Below are positions 46,331 through 57,783 of a DNA stretch of 64,000 nt, in pieces. Numbering within the stretch: the stretch's first letter is position 1; every line of letters begins with the position of its first letter. Origin of the DNA: Aphrocallistes beatrix (Eukaryota; Porifera; Hexactinellida; Sceptrulophora; Aphrocallistidae). A model generated the notes under the pieces. The model was given only the letters and a program-made list of their open reading frames with translations. It searched no databases and had not been told where the DNA came from. The position numbers and the translations under genes were made by a program. The DNA is taken from positions 1,116,001 to 1,180,000 of the forward strand of contig OY725495.1 in the NCBI GenBank assembly GCA_963281255.1, given 5' to 3'.

Positions 46331-47255
46331 CATGGATTTTCAGATAGTTGTTTTATCTCCAACAGTTTTTCCCAATGTTCCAGAAGAGCTTATTATTGAT
46401 GATATTATATTTTTATCGCATTCTCTTGAGGCTGTTATCGATTAGATGAGGCATTATGGTTTACTGGCTCGAGGAATGAGGTGCAAGTGTGGGGAGTTGA
46501 TGAATGAAGGGAAATACAGTCATTCCCAAGACGAGTATGTATGGAGATGTCCTAGTTGCAAAATGGTTTGCTCAAGTCGTTACGGATCCTTCTTCACACC
46601 GAGCAAACTTCACTTCCATCACTTTTCAAGTTTCTCTACTACTGGTGCGAAGATCTACAGACTCATGTTTTCTTGGAAAAACACTTGAAATGGAGTTCCA
46701 CTACTATTGTTGATTGGAAGAACCTCTTGAGAGATGTGTACATTGAAGAACTCATTGCTAACCCTGAACCATTAGGTGGTCCTGGTAAAACTGTAGAGAT
46801 CGACGAGTCGAAATTCGGGAAGCGCAAGTATAATAAAGACTGTTGACTGGCCAATGGGTATTTGGTATTTGTGGGAGTGAGTCAGATAAAGTGGTAATGT
46901 TGACTGTACCAGATCGTTCTACAGCAACGTTACTTCCAATCATCCAGCAGTTTGTGCTACCTGGTACCAGAATACTTTCCGATGAATGGGCTGCTTATTT
47001 CGTCTTGCAAACCCAAGGTTATGATCACGGTACTGTCAACTATTCTGAACATTTCGTTGATCCAGTCACACAAGTACATACTAACACAGTGGAAGGTAGC
47101 CGGGGTATTGTTAAAAAGAGATTAAGAAGAGGACAGACTACCAATCCTGACCTTCTGGAAACACATCTCATCGAATCTTGTTGGAGAAGGAGAAATAAGA
47201 ATAACATATTCAACAACATATAGTAGCAGCAATTAGAAGGATGTATCCTGTTCTC
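46331..47255 (+). pseudogene. Merlin-type (IS1016/ISXO2-like) DNA transposase, decayed
   Basis: In order: MDFQIVVLSPTVFPNVPEEL, an in-frame TAG (46443-46445), RHYGLLARGMRCKCG with a four-Cys zinc ribbon (CKCG...CPSC), a frame change near 46600, VEIDESKFGKRKYNKD (first catalytic Asp), another break near 46845, RILSDEWAAY (second Asp) and HTNTVEGSRGIVKKRLRRG (Glu). This is the DDE layout of Merlin transposases. At least one stop and two frameshifts make it inactive. A second copy lies inverted downstream. Confidence 0.85.
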
Positions 47256-47518
47256 TGAATGCCTCTCCATCAGGTAATATTTTTTAAACTTATATTTGAT
47301 TTTTTATTTGCAATCCGGACGAACTAAGAAAATGTAGGAACAGGTGTTTAATTTTTTAATGAAAATAACTTTCTCGAAAACATTAATATGTGAATTTATT
47401 TAGTTAAAAGTCAAGCTTATTACGTGGAATTGAAATGTAAGGCCAATACCTTTGGTACAAAATCAATGATTTTGTTCGTATGTATGTTTTATTAATTTGA
47501 TTAAAGAATATAATTGAC

Positions 47519-47600
47519 AAGGTCGCTTCGATTGGTTGCGCTACGCTGCTGTGAGCACTTTGTGTCCACATAACGTACCCTTCAGACACCTCGTTTCCTC
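47519..47600 (-). repeat. degenerate A-repeat end
   Basis: GGTCGCTTCGATTGGTTGCG and CACTTTGTGTCCAC resemble the terminal hairpin zone, with many substitutions. It lies in the spacer between the two Merlin copies. Confidence 0.5.
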
Positions 47601-47872
47601 TGAATACTTTAAATATTCATTTGTTGCTTCATTGACATTTCTTGTTTTACATTCTGTAAAGTCTGAATTAGTCATGTATTTGTAGCACAAGTATCCTGTT
47701 TCACATGTCCATTCCATATGATTATGAAGCGTTCACCAGTAGCCAGCACAAAGAATGAAGTGAATTGTAATTAATTCATTTTCAAATGATCCAATATCTA
47801 AAAAGATGCAGTAATGGTAAAATTCCTCTACATGTCAACATTATTTTCCCTCATTCCCCATTATTTAGATAA

Positions 47873-48346
47873 GAGGATACATCATTCTAATTGCAGCTAC
47901 CATGCTGCTGAAGATATCATCCTTATTCCTCCTTCTCCAACAAGATATTCGATGAGATGTGTTTCCAGAAGGTCAGGATTGGTAGTCTGTCCTCTTCTTA
48001 ATCTCTTTTTAACAATACCCCGGCTACTTTCCACTGTGTTAGTATGTACTTGTGTGACTGGATCAACGAAATGTTCAGAATAGTTGACAGTACCGTGATC
48101 ATAACCTTGGGTTTGCAAGACGAAATAAGCAGCCCATTCATCGGAAAGTATTCTGGTACCAGGTAGCACAAACTGCTGGATGATTGGAAGTAACGTTGCT
48201 GTAGAACGATCTGGTACAGTCAACATTACCACTTTATTTCCCTTCATTCATCAACTCCCCACACTTGCACCTCATTCCTCGAGCCAGTAAACCATAATGC
48301 CTCATCCAATCGATAACAGCCAGAAAAGAATGCGATAAAAAGACAT
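47873..48346 (-). pseudogene. Merlin transposase, inverted copy with internal deletion
   Basis: On the minus strand the copy reads from a WMRHYGLLARGMRCKCGELM block directly into KVVMLTVPDRSTATLL, losing ~370 bp that carry the first catalytic Asp. The junction shows a 3-base microhomology (ATA). Unlike the plus-strand copy it has TGG (Trp) where that one has TAG. Its 5' end continues at 49615-49640 on the far side of the mariner insertion. Confidence 0.85.
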
Positions 48347-48348
48347 TA

Positions 48349-49612
48349 GAGGGGCACTCGAAAAGTTTTGTCGTTCACATATTAAAAAGATTGCTATCAA
48401 ATATATTTCTATCACATTTTTTAAAAGTATTCCCCCTTACAGCCTATACATTTTTGCATACGAGTAAACCAATTATTAAAACACATTTTCCACTCTTCTT
48501 TAGGGATATCTTCGATCGCCACAAAAAGGGCGCCGGTCAATTCCTCGTTACTGGAAAATCTCGTCCCACGAAGCTGATCTTTAAGTTTAGGGAAGAGCCA
48601 GAAGTCGCAGGGGGCTAAATCTGGACTGTAGGGTGGGTGTGGGAGTGTTCCGACATGAGAATTTTCTACAAACTCACGAGTTCTGAGTGCGGTGTGAGAT
48701 GACGCATTATCATGGTGAAGCAGGATTCCTCTAACACCGGTCCTTTGTGGAATAGCAGTCAGCAGTAACCGCTTTCCTATTCTCAAGTGGTACAGCTTCA
48801 ACGAAACCACTAGCTCTGAAAAAAATGGCCCACATCTGTTTTCCGACTGATCGAATCCTGCGGACTTTTGTTGGGGGCAAGGCGTCTTTTTCGGTCCATT
48901 CTTTGGATTGCCTTTTTGTTTCTGGATCATAGTGATAGATATATGTCTCATCCCCTGTGAGTATCTCTGAAACAGCTCTAGAAGTACCATTTGCAAATCT
49001 TTTAAGCATAATTTCACAAAAATCTACTCGGGACTTTTTCTCCTCCAAAGTTAAGGAATGAGGGATCCACCGGGCACACACCTTCCTTACGCCAAGCTCT
49101 TTATGCAAAATATTATTGATTGTCCCCGATAATAACTTGGTATCATGCTCTAACTTTGCGTACGTTACACGAGGGTCTTCCCTTATTAGATCTTGGACTA
49201 GCTGCACATTTTCATCGATATTGGAAATATTCGGCCTTCCAGTACGTGGGGCATCATCAAGAGTGAAATTTCCATGCTTGAATTCAGAGTACCATCGCTC
49301 AACTGTTCTTAGAGAAGGAACTACATCAGGGAAATGCTTTTCTAGAGTTTCGTGGATTTCTAGCCTTGTCTTTTGAAGTTTGAACAAAATTAAGATCATA
49401 GCCCTAAAATCACGTTTTGTAAGATCCAATCAGGTTGCGTAATTTTAGAAGCCATTGGTATTCGATGATGAATTTTTCAAAAACTGGGCAAAATAAATGA
49501 ATGAAATTTTCAGTATAGTCTAACTAGAAGTATATTGAGAGATATCAAATGAAATATCAATGCTATAGTAATGGCTTCATATCAAAACACAAAACTTTCT
49601 GAGTGCCCTACG
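48349..49612 (-). mobile_element. mariner transposon (~1.26 kb)
   Basis: Inverted ends GAGGGGCACTCG... and (reverse) CGTAGGGCACTC..., both followed by AAAGTTTTGT, flanked by TA (48347-48348, 49613-49614). Comparison with the uninterrupted Merlin copy confirms the empty site. Confidence 0.9.
48421..49458 (-). pseudogene. mariner transposase (DD34D), frameshifted
   Basis: A likely ATG at 49456-49458 (MASKITQPDW) is one frame off from the main frame starting near 49429. The main frame carries the paired HTH region (LEIHETLEKHF...TVERWYSEFKHG...DDAPRTGRP) and LTGDETYIYHYDPETKRQSKEW with the first Asp. Near 48735-48745 a deletion of roughly 20 codons plus a frameshift breaks it. It continues LLHHDNASSHTA (second Asp) and PPYSPDLAPCDFWLFPKLK (third Asp); there are 34 residues between the last two, the mariner signature. 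Recently inserted but no longer encodes an intact protein. Confidence 0.9.
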
Positions 49613-49845
49613 TATCATCAATAATAAGCTCTTCTGGGATTGTAAATATGTACGTATAGATGATACTCCAATAAAATTATTTAGTAGATTATAAAATCAA
49701 CTATTAACAAATTATAGTCGAACCTCCAAGATACGTACAACTCCCTCAACCGGACACCCATATTAATATCTTGTCAAGATGAATTGTCTCATATTTATCA
49801 AGTCTTTAGTCATTTCAAACACTTCATCTCAATTTATTGTAATTA

Positions 49846-50333
49846 GCTTGCTTGTGCTGCGCGGCTGGCGGACACAAAGTGTCCGCCGGAGGCGCCCTGT
49901 GGGCGCCTGGTGTCACATTGATTAGTTATAAGGGTGATATCATCTCTTAATACGTCTGTTCTACTGTTATAATCGATATCGCAGGAAAAATCACCAAATT
50001 TGTTAATTTTCAAACTTTTGATGCGTAATGATGACGTCATAAGAGAGTGATGAGTCATCATTTTTTGATGATAGCACCGGTGCATCTTACTATACACATT
50101 CTATTAAAATTTCAGGCTTCTATCACCTAAAATTGCTGAGTTATGGTCGAAAAACTGAAATTTCTAATTATAAAAGAGGTGACAATGACGTCATAATTCG
50201 ATGATGAGTCGACATTTTCGTCTGAGCTCAGAACTTAGTGGAGCCATAGCCAAAAGATTTCCACATGCCAAAAATCAGCTTTCTGTACCTTTCAGTTTCT
50301 TCAATCAATTCGTTACAGATATATATATATATA
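49846..50333 (-). repeat. A-repeat copy 8, right part
   Basis: Starts TAGCTTGCTTGTGCTGCGCG, carries perfect hairpins GGCGGACAC-AAA-GTGTCCGCC and GGCGCCC-TGT-GGGCGCC, and reaches CAATCAATTCGTTACAG plus the TA run at 50333. The element resumes at 52194-52247 and ends AATAGTAAGGA, so the transposon between was inserted into its TA microsatellite. Confidence 0.85.
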
Positions 50334-52193
50334 TGTTACAGTCAATGTGTAAAATCAGTCAATTTGTAAATTGACTGATTCACTTAGGCAATTTACAAAT
50401 TGAATAGAATTTTCAGGCAATTTACAAATTGACTGAATCATTGGTTAATTTATTTGACAGATTGACTGAATCATGAATTGAATTTATTGATATCAATATA
50501 TTGCATTAACAGCTTATGACAACATTATGTTGAGTCCATGTAATGATGTCATTGTTATACGCCCATTAGTTGGGGTAGCGCAGACTAGCTAGTAGTTAGA
50601 ATCAGTTAACATTATGTAGCTACAACTTAGTTTTATTGACTGTGCGTGATTAGATTAATTATCCTCCCATAATTACTTCCAACATTACATCCATAACGTT
50701 TACATATCGTTCCCATTCAGATCTTGTTGGGGCAAGTCATGCTGGCGTGACACTTACTATTACATTTAAGTCCAGCCTTGAAACATTTGCATTTGTTGTA
50801 TTTGCATTGTTTGCCACAATTACACTTGGAAAATCCTTGTCCACCACACTTAGACCCTTGTTGAACAGCTTGTCGCAGGCCTATTTCTTTGTCTGTGGAG
50901 AAATCGTTCACACTGTACAGCGGATGGGGGCACAAATCAAATTGATTTCGGCTGTAAGATCCTTTCAGGATTCCTGCACGGATTAGCATGTCTTTGACGT
51001 CAGAATTTAGTCTCTCAACCGATCCCTGGCTTGCGGGATGGCGAGGTTTACCATGCACCATAAGTAGATCCGGCCACATAACCTTCAGTTCAGTGATGAC
51101 CGAAGCTGTAAATTCACTGCCGTTGTCACTCTGGAGAATTTGAGGGGCGCCTAGTAATAAAAAAATGTCAACTAGTTGCCATGCGACTTCAGCAGCACGT
51201 TTGGAAGTCAAAGGGCGTAATACACAGTACTTTGTTAAGTGGTCTTGATAAACCATAATCCAGCGATACGATCCTTTGCACATAGACTGCATGTCAATGA
51301 GGTCAATCTGAACACGGGAACCATAGTCTTTGGACAGAATTGGCTTCACAACAACACCCTTGGTAGTGGCACGCCCTACGTTTCTGTTGACATTGAACAC
51401 ATAGAGATTTGTAGAGCTCAATGGAGTCACGAGTGATGTTTGCATATTTGTTCAAAGCTTTAGTAATCTTTTCTCGACCGCTATGGCCGCATGCAACATG
51501 GGCGCTTTTAATGATGTTGAACATATCATCTATGTGAGCAAAGTAAACAAGTTCTTGGGAGCCTCCACTTTGCTTTCGAATTAACTTCTCAACATCGCCA
51601 CACTGAAGAATTTCGTACCTGTAAATATATATAGAATATGTCAACTAATCGATGCCAGAGCCATGAATCGGGTTCTAAATGTGGAACCAATAATTATTGT
51701 TCACATACCTGCCAAGGATATAGTACTGCCTGTTAGACTTCTTTGCGGTGGCAGATGCAACTTTGATTTCTTCAAGCAACAAAAAATACTCGTCTTTTGT
51801 CATCAACAATGATTTTGTATCAGAGCTTTTTCGTTTCAACATCTCCTCACGGAAAGCAAGTTCTATATGTAGTGTCCGCCATCTCAAAGAGTTATAAGGA
51901 TTTCATATAGCATTGCCTTATATACTAGTCTTTGATTGGTTGTTGTTATTAAGAACACACTACTTTCAGTCAGGTTTCTCATATACATTATCTATTGATT
52001 CTATTAATAATTTCTATTCTTAAGTTATTCAGTCAATCTGTCAAATAAATTAACCAATGATTCAGTCAATTTGTAAATTGCCTGAAAATTCTAGTCAATT
52101 TGTAAATTGCCTAAGTGAATCAGTCAATTTATAAATTGACTGGAAATTTCAGTCAATTTACAAATTGACTGATTTTACACATTGACTGTAACA
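50334..52193 (-). mobile_element. Ginger/KRBA2-like cut-and-paste transposon (1.86 kb)
   Basis: Ends TGTTACAGTCAATGTGTAAA and its exact complement. The TIRs extend inward ~130 bp as repeated CAGTCAATTTGTAAATTGAC-type palindromes. Flanks are TATA on both sides, compatible with the 4-bp duplications of Ginger elements but ambiguous in a TA run. It encodes an integrase-like transposase (next entry). No LTRs or reverse transcriptase, so it is a DNA transposon. Confidence 0.85.
50717..51887 (-). pseudogene. KRBA2-like integrase/transposase with C-terminal CXC domain, one frameshift
   Basis: Exon 1 is 51709-51887 (the first ~60 residues). A 90-bp GT-AG intron (51619-51708) joins in frame to exon 2, giving ...YILGR-YEILQCGDVEKL. 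Exon 2 holds the HHCC zinc-binding module (HVACGHSGREKITKALNKYA...CVQCQQKR), a frameshift near 51370, then the integrase core: VQIDLIDMQ (Asp), QILQSDNGSEF (Asp), HPASQGSVERLN (Glu, 36 residues after the second Asp). The last ~45 residues are a cysteine cluster (KCNCGKQCKYNKCKCFKAG...CNSKCH) like a CXC/tesmin DNA-binding domain. Apart from the single frameshift, both exons and the splice sites look healthy. Confidence 0.85.
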
Positions 52194-52253
52194 TATATAT
52201 ATACTCGTACTCTACAAACAAACATTAATCGAGTTTAATAGTAAGGATCAGGG

Positions 52254-54453
52254 CAGTGGCGTCAGGTTGACCAAAAAAACGGGGGGGCCAGCCGGCCAGG
52301 CCGTTGTACTAGTACTTTTATACTAAATACACTCAATATGTCAATACAGTAAACCCTTACTAATCAGAAGTCCGAACGGAGGAGTTCCGATTCAAAAGAT
52401 GTCTGTTACGATTATGGTATACTATATTCCAAGTTATTTTAATATGAATTTGAGAATAAGATGTTCGGATTTGAAAAAGATACAGCAAATATCTGGCAGG
52501 AAGTTAAACTAATTTCAAATTTCAATGAGGATGTAAAATCATACTTTAATTCGTCTGGATACAAGTTTATGTCGGTACCAATACAGAATGAGTGTCTCAA
52601 GACGTTAGGTGATAGTGTACTGGATATAATTGTTGAGAAGATCAAGAGGTCCATTTGGTTTACATGTATCATGGATGAGACTCAAGACATCTCAACCCTT
52701 GAGCAAGTTTGCATCTGTATGAGATATGTAGACGATTCAGATCTTAGTGTGCGGGAAGATTTTTTAGGATTTTATAACATAGTTGGTACTACAGCAGTAG
52801 AACTCTACAAGATACTTACCAAGACGATAAAACCTCTTGGTCTTGACATGGAGAATTGCCGAGGTCAGACATACGATGGGGCCTCAAATGTTTCTGGTCA
52901 TGTTTCTGGTTTGCAAACATTAGTTAGGAATCATCATCCAAAAGCCATGTATTCCCACTGCGCTGGCCATAATCTTAATTTGGAGCTGAATGATGTTGCA
53001 AAGGAAGTTCGCCAGTGTTATCATATCGTGACTCTCGTAGGTAAGATCGGGTATATGTGAAGGATTCAGCGAAAAGAAAAGCATATTTCGATCAGATACG
53101 AGTTGCAAACTCAGAAGACGGTAAGATAAGCAACTCAAATATTCGTCCCATATGTCCAACAAGATGGATTCTAAGATACCCTGCAGTCAATGCTATTTTA
53201 GAAAATTACGAGGATCTTCTTGACTTCCTGTGCTCCTCAATTGATAACGAAAACAAGGCTCAAGGATATGTTAGAGAACTTCAACGCTTTGAAGTCTATT
53301 TTGGAGTACGCATTCTACATCGTATCTTTGGTCAAGTTCACCCAGTTCACAATGCAATCCAATCAGAATATATGTCACTGGGGGAGTGTTCAAGTATAGT
53401 AACTGCACTCACTGCTGCATTGAGAATAGACGGAGAATCTGTGGACATTTTTAGCGTTTTCATGACTAGCTGTAAGTCTTCGGCATTGGCTATGGGTATT
53501 GATTTGCCTGTAGTTCCTCGAGGTCTCGCGAAAATGGTAAATAGAGGAAATAGGGTTGAATGGGAAATTGATGACATCGTTGTCAATAACTATTATCATG
53601 GTATTTGGACAAAGATGTAGTATAGCTCTTTAGTAGGTTCGCTGACAAAGCGTTTTCAAGGAAAGGCAATTGACATTGCACGGGATTTTCAAGACATTTT
53701 GTCCAATATGAGCGAAGGTTCTATTTATGAATTCTCTAGCATGAACTCGCTCATGGAGCTCTACAATACTGACATTAATTGGAAACTGTTGAAGTTGGAG
53801 ATGATACAATGGGATCGTGTTAGTAAGATATCCAACCCTACCAAAAAACACACGATTGATATGAAGTACCTTCACAAGTATCTTTCTGAGAAGTCTGATC
53901 ATCGTCTAATGTGGCCTAATTTGGTGTTATTTCTTAAGCTCTACCTTCTTCTTCCTTGTACATCTTGCTCTGCCGAACGTGAATTTAGCTGCTTAAAATG
54001 AATAAAAACATATCTGCGCAGCACAATGACAGAAGACAGACTAAATGCATGTGCATTATGCAATGTACATCATGAAATATTGGACAAATTGGATATTGGC
54101 AAAATTACTGACGGTTGGATTAAGATGAGTGAGGTCAGGATGAATAGATTTGTGCTAGGTAAAGACAGCTTAAGGGATTACTAGAATAAAATTTATGACA
54201 TTTCTTTGCTTAAAATTTACCTATAATATCGTACAATAGCAATAAAACAATAAAATGTCATAGAATCAATAATATTTAGGATTAATATTTCACACAGCAT
54301 ATTATTTACAGGTACATTGAGAAACTAGTATCAAAATACCTTCAAAATGAGCATCATTTTTGAGAAAACCGGGGGGGCAGCCCCCCAGGTTTTTGGCTTT
54401 TTTCAAAACCGGGGGGGCGAGCCCCCCCGCCCCCCCTGAACCTGACGCCACTG
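52254..54453 (+). mobile_element. hAT transposon (2200 bp) with exact target duplication
   Basis: Termini CAGTGGCGTCAGGTT and AACCTGACGCCACTG, flanked by the exact 8-bp duplication GATCAGGG (52246-52253, 54454-54461). Subterminal G/C runs (ggggggg/ccccccc) are strong at both ends. Confidence 0.95.
52461..54182 (+). pseudogene. hAT transposase (ZMYM1/DUF4371-like), decayed
   Basis: Segment 1 (52461-53057) has DEAT-like CIMDETQDIS, the usual start of the RNase-H-like catalytic core, and CRGQTYDGASNVSGH, then YSHCAGHNLNL. After a frameshift near 53050 segment 2 (53057-53620) continues to an in-frame TAG (53618-53620). Segment 3 ends with the hAT dimerisation motif LPCTSCSAEREFSCLK, a TGA (~53999-54001), and a tail to ~54182. 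The N-terminal zinc-finger part is absent. One frameshift and two stops make it inactive, yet the termini are intact and could be moved in trans. Confidence 0.9.
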
Positions 54454-54458
54454 GATCA

Positions 54459-55194
54459 GGGGCCTTATTCTCAGATCGACTTAAACTTAACTTAAACTAA
54501 GTAAAAACTAAGTATTTACTTAGTTTTATTTGGTATACTTAGTATTTACTTAGTTTTTTTGTTAAAAACTAAGTAAAAACTAAGTCGGTATTCACAGACC
54601 AAAACTAAGTTTTACTTAGTTTTGATGAATACTTAGTATTTACTTAGTTTATTACTTAGTTTTTAACTTAAATTAATATATTTTTAAGTCGACTTCGAAG
54701 GTGACTTAACTCACAATTTTATTAAGAAAATATTATTTTACATCCTTGCAAAGGGAAAGATGTGAAAATAAATGTAATATTATTATTGGGAAGAACAATG
54801 CGATCCAATTTTATCGCAATTAGAACTCTATTTATTTGTCGTAGTCACCATTAGCTGTAGTATGGTTTTACGACATTGATTTGATTTACAGTAATTACCA
54901 CAAATATTTCTTCATCACTCAATATCTTACGTAAACGTGAAGCTGCTGAATAATCATTGCATGGTACGAGTAATATGATGATAATTATTATGAATTCAAT
55001 ATCGTTGAATGAGTCCATGGGATTTGAATCATTTGATCTATGTCTAAATACCCTTTGATTGGCAAAACTATTAAATACAGTGTACTTAGTTTCTATGTCA
55101 AAATGAAACAAAAACTTAGTATGTGATTATTAAACTAAGTAAAGGAATAAGTAATAAATTAAGTTTAAGTTAAGTCAATCTGAGAATAGGGGTC
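54459..55194. mobile_element. Harbinger/ISL2EU-like miniature element
   Basis: Long imperfect inverted ends: GGGGCCTTATTCTCAGATCG on the left and (reverse) GGACCCCTATTCTCAGATTG on the right, each followed by GACTTAA-rich sequence. The left subterminal zone is packed with TACTTAGTTTT/AAAACTAAGTA motifs in both orientations. A related end lies at 18826-18910. It adjoins the hAT element's right target duplication. Confidence 0.7.
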
Positions 55195-55653
55195 CAGGCC
55201 TTCATCTGGGTGCGCATTGCGCACCCAGAGGTGCATGATTTTTGAAAAAATTGAGAGGGGTGCGCAAATAAATTCATCTGGGTGCGCATTGCGCACCCAG
55301 ACAAGCCTTCATCTGGGTGCGCAATGCGCACCCAGAAGTGCATAGTCCGCATCCAAAGTAGTGCGCACTGTGCCCCCAGATTCTGGGTGCACAATGCACA
55401 CCCAGAAATGCGTAATGAAGGTGCACGAAAATGTGTGGATCGCGTAAAATTTGTATATACGTATAAGTATTTTGGGAAAATTGAGTGCAGCCAGGAAAAA
55501 GCAACATACAAACGGTGTGCGAATTTAGGAAAATTTCGAGATGGTGCGCCTAATTTAGCAAGTGCACTATGAGACTAGATGTCTAGGGTGCGCGGCTGAA
55601 GACTTCACGCACTTTTGGGTGCGCATATTTGCGAAGGCTAGATGAAGCCCTGG
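55194..55653. mobile_element. palindrome-rich miniature element (hAT-like ends)
   Basis: Ends CAGGCCTTCATCTGGGTG and (reverse) CAGGGCTTCATCTAGCC. The interior has four copies of a 23-bp hairpin CTGGGTGCGCA-N-TGCGCACCCAG (55206, 55279, 55313, 55383; the last has CpG-to-CpA changes in both arms) and more 'gggtgcgc' motifs. No convincing 8-bp flank. Confidence 0.6.
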
Positions 55654-55674
55654 TATGGATATATATAAAACGAT

Positions 55675-55960
55675 TACATAATGCAGTGTATACGTATTCA
55701 TAGGTTAAAAAGCTTAAAATTGTAGGTTGAAAATGTATGCAGATAGCACTTGTATTGTATAACATAGTAATTTATGCATGATTGGCTTCATTCTGTATTG
55801 CAACATTTCCCCATAGACTTTGGCTTATAGCACTAAAATGAGTGTAACTTGATCAATTTTTATCCGATTTTAGAGAAATTTAGCTCAATCTTCATCATTC
55901 AACGAGTTAGATAATAATATAATCCCCGTTTTTAGCTATTCAAAAAAAATCCACAAAACA
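55675..55960. repeat. dispersed repeat, inverted partner of 44820-45080
   Basis: Shares CATGATTGGCTTCATTCTGT and CAACATTTCCCCATAGACTT blocks with the reverse complement of 44820-45080. 56011-56039 matches a foldback-element end. Confidence 0.6.
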
Positions 55961-56042
55961 GATTCAATTTGTCGGATGTCATTAATTGCGTTAACAGATA
56001 TGGAAATATTCTGAGGCCTTATTACAGTAGGCTATGGTCTAT

Positions 56043-56285
56043 CATATCCCATAGGACCACAAAAAGTTGAAAGAACCAAAATCATTAATTTTATAGGGGG
56101 CTTGAAAAAAAGTGCCAAAAACCGGCGAAAAAGTCTTGTTTTTTTAAAATCAGCAATCAAATCACTAAGTTATAAGATATCGAAAATGTGGTCCTACGTT
56201 CATCGCACAATGATAAAGAACAACTCTTGAACAACTCAAACCTCTTTCTCAAAGCAATTTCTTTTTTTTTAAATTTTAAAGACGG
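56043..56285. repeat. ~240-bp direct repeat, left copy
   Basis: Matches 57340-57575 (GTGCCAAAAACCGGCGAAAA, TACGTTCATCGCACAATGAT, CCTCTTTCTCAAAGCAATTT) with ~15% differences. The pair brackets the LINE fragment. Confidence 0.7.
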
Positions 56286-56960
56286 TTCAGCTCTCACCGC
56301 CGCATCCCTTGACGTGAACCAGGTCTCAGTAACGGCAACAACGTCAGGATGGTGGTCAGATACATAGTCAAGAAAACGAGAGGATTTCGTCCTAAGATTA
56401 CGAGCGTTGGGAAGATGGAAGGATATAAGATGAGGATGACCACGCGGGGAAGATTTAATCGGCTTGATAGTAATAAGATTGGATGGATTTCGACCCGAAG
56501 AAATACGCATGGTGTTAGGTAAGAGGGAAGGAGAAAGATGAGAATAAGAATGAGGGGGAAGTAGAGAAGGAATAGGAAGAGGAAAGTGGCTCAGGTGCGG
56601 AGCACCTGTCTCCCTCTCGCTCGCTGCGCTCACTCGGGGGAGGAGGGATATAAGTATATATTGAGGAATGGTTGGTGTTTGTGGTGGAGTAGAGAGAAGA
56701 GGAGAATTGGGATTCGAGAGTGGAAGATCAGCTGACTCGATGAAAAATATACAAATGAACTTGATTTCCAGACTGAAACAGACTGTAGTATCGGGGCCGC
56801 ACGTAAGACCATCGAGGCGGAGGTGAAGCGGCAGGAGGTCTAGGCAGAGCCTAGAGCAATAAGGAAGCGTGGTCAGCTAGGCCACGGGATCGAGGGTCAC
56901 CCTCCTGATGAGTCCCTGAGATTGGACGAAACCCTACTAGTAATGGTCAGGCCGACTAGT
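56283..56960 (-). pseudogene. LINE retrotransposon fragment (start of AP endonuclease, CR1/L2-like)
   Basis: The minus strand encodes a Pro/Ser-rich leader, then LISFHLPNARNLRTKSSRFL and HHPDVVAVTETWFTS, the opening of an AP-endonuclease domain ('N.RSL..K...L......PD...ITETWL'). The frame is lost at the junction with the flanking direct repeat near 56283, so only the 5' end of the element is present. The GC-rich stretch 56640-56960 is plausibly its 5' UTR. Confidence 0.65.
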
Positions 56961-57339
56961 CTATGATTCCACCGAACAGTTGTTATATTACACAGACAAA
57001 TGCAGATCAAGAAGCGACATAATCTTGTTGTTTTGAAGTATATTTTAATATGTTGAAAATTTCAGACACCAATCAAAAGTACCCCATGAGTTATGCAAAA
57101 ATTCATTACATACCCTACGACAATCGAGAACGGATTAAAGTACCGCCAAGTACCGCCTGCGAAAAATCCTTAGGTTTGGCTCACAGCATATGTTAAGAAT
57201 AGAGATATATAAGATGTTAAGCGTGATTTTCGCAAGCACATCCTAATGCTAGACGCTCCTCCACTCTGTATATTTTTTGAACATACCATAGGAACAAAGG
57301 CTCCCAAAATTGTTGATTCATATATAGTATATCATATTT

Positions 57340-57575
57340 GCTATTGCATAGGACCAAAATAAAGTTAAAAGAACCAAAATCGTTAATTTTGTAGGGGTTT
57401 GGGAAAAAAGTGCCAAAAACCGGCGAAAAGGTCCTTTTTTTGCAAATCAGCAATAAAATCACAATGTTATAAGATATAGAAAATCGAGTGGTACTACGTT
57501 CATCGCACAATGATATTCTTGAATTTTTAAACCTCTTTCTCAAAGCAATTTTTATTTTTATTATTTTAAAGACGG
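57340..57575. repeat. ~240-bp direct repeat, right copy
   Basis: Partner of 56043-56285. 57140-57220 is shared with about 19870-19960 (CCGCGAAAAAT, then GATGTTAAGCGTG). Confidence 0.7.
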
Positions 57576-57783
57576 TCACTTTTGAATTTTTGTAGCCCCG
57601 AGGTATAGAGAGTTCAAAATTAAATGTTAAGAACAGTGTAAAATGAGCTATTAAGGATAAATAAAACCATTCACAGACATTTATTCGCATTTATACTGAT
57701 GATTTAGGAATTTTCAAACTAAATTTTGGAAAAAAAATAGTAAAAGTACACTGAAAATCCACAAATTTGCATGAGGCCTGTTT

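Noticed and set aside
55170..55572. Overlapping cysteine-rich frames (77-113 codons) on both strands
   Set aside because: They are produced by the GGGTGCGC hairpin repeats, not by a coding gene.
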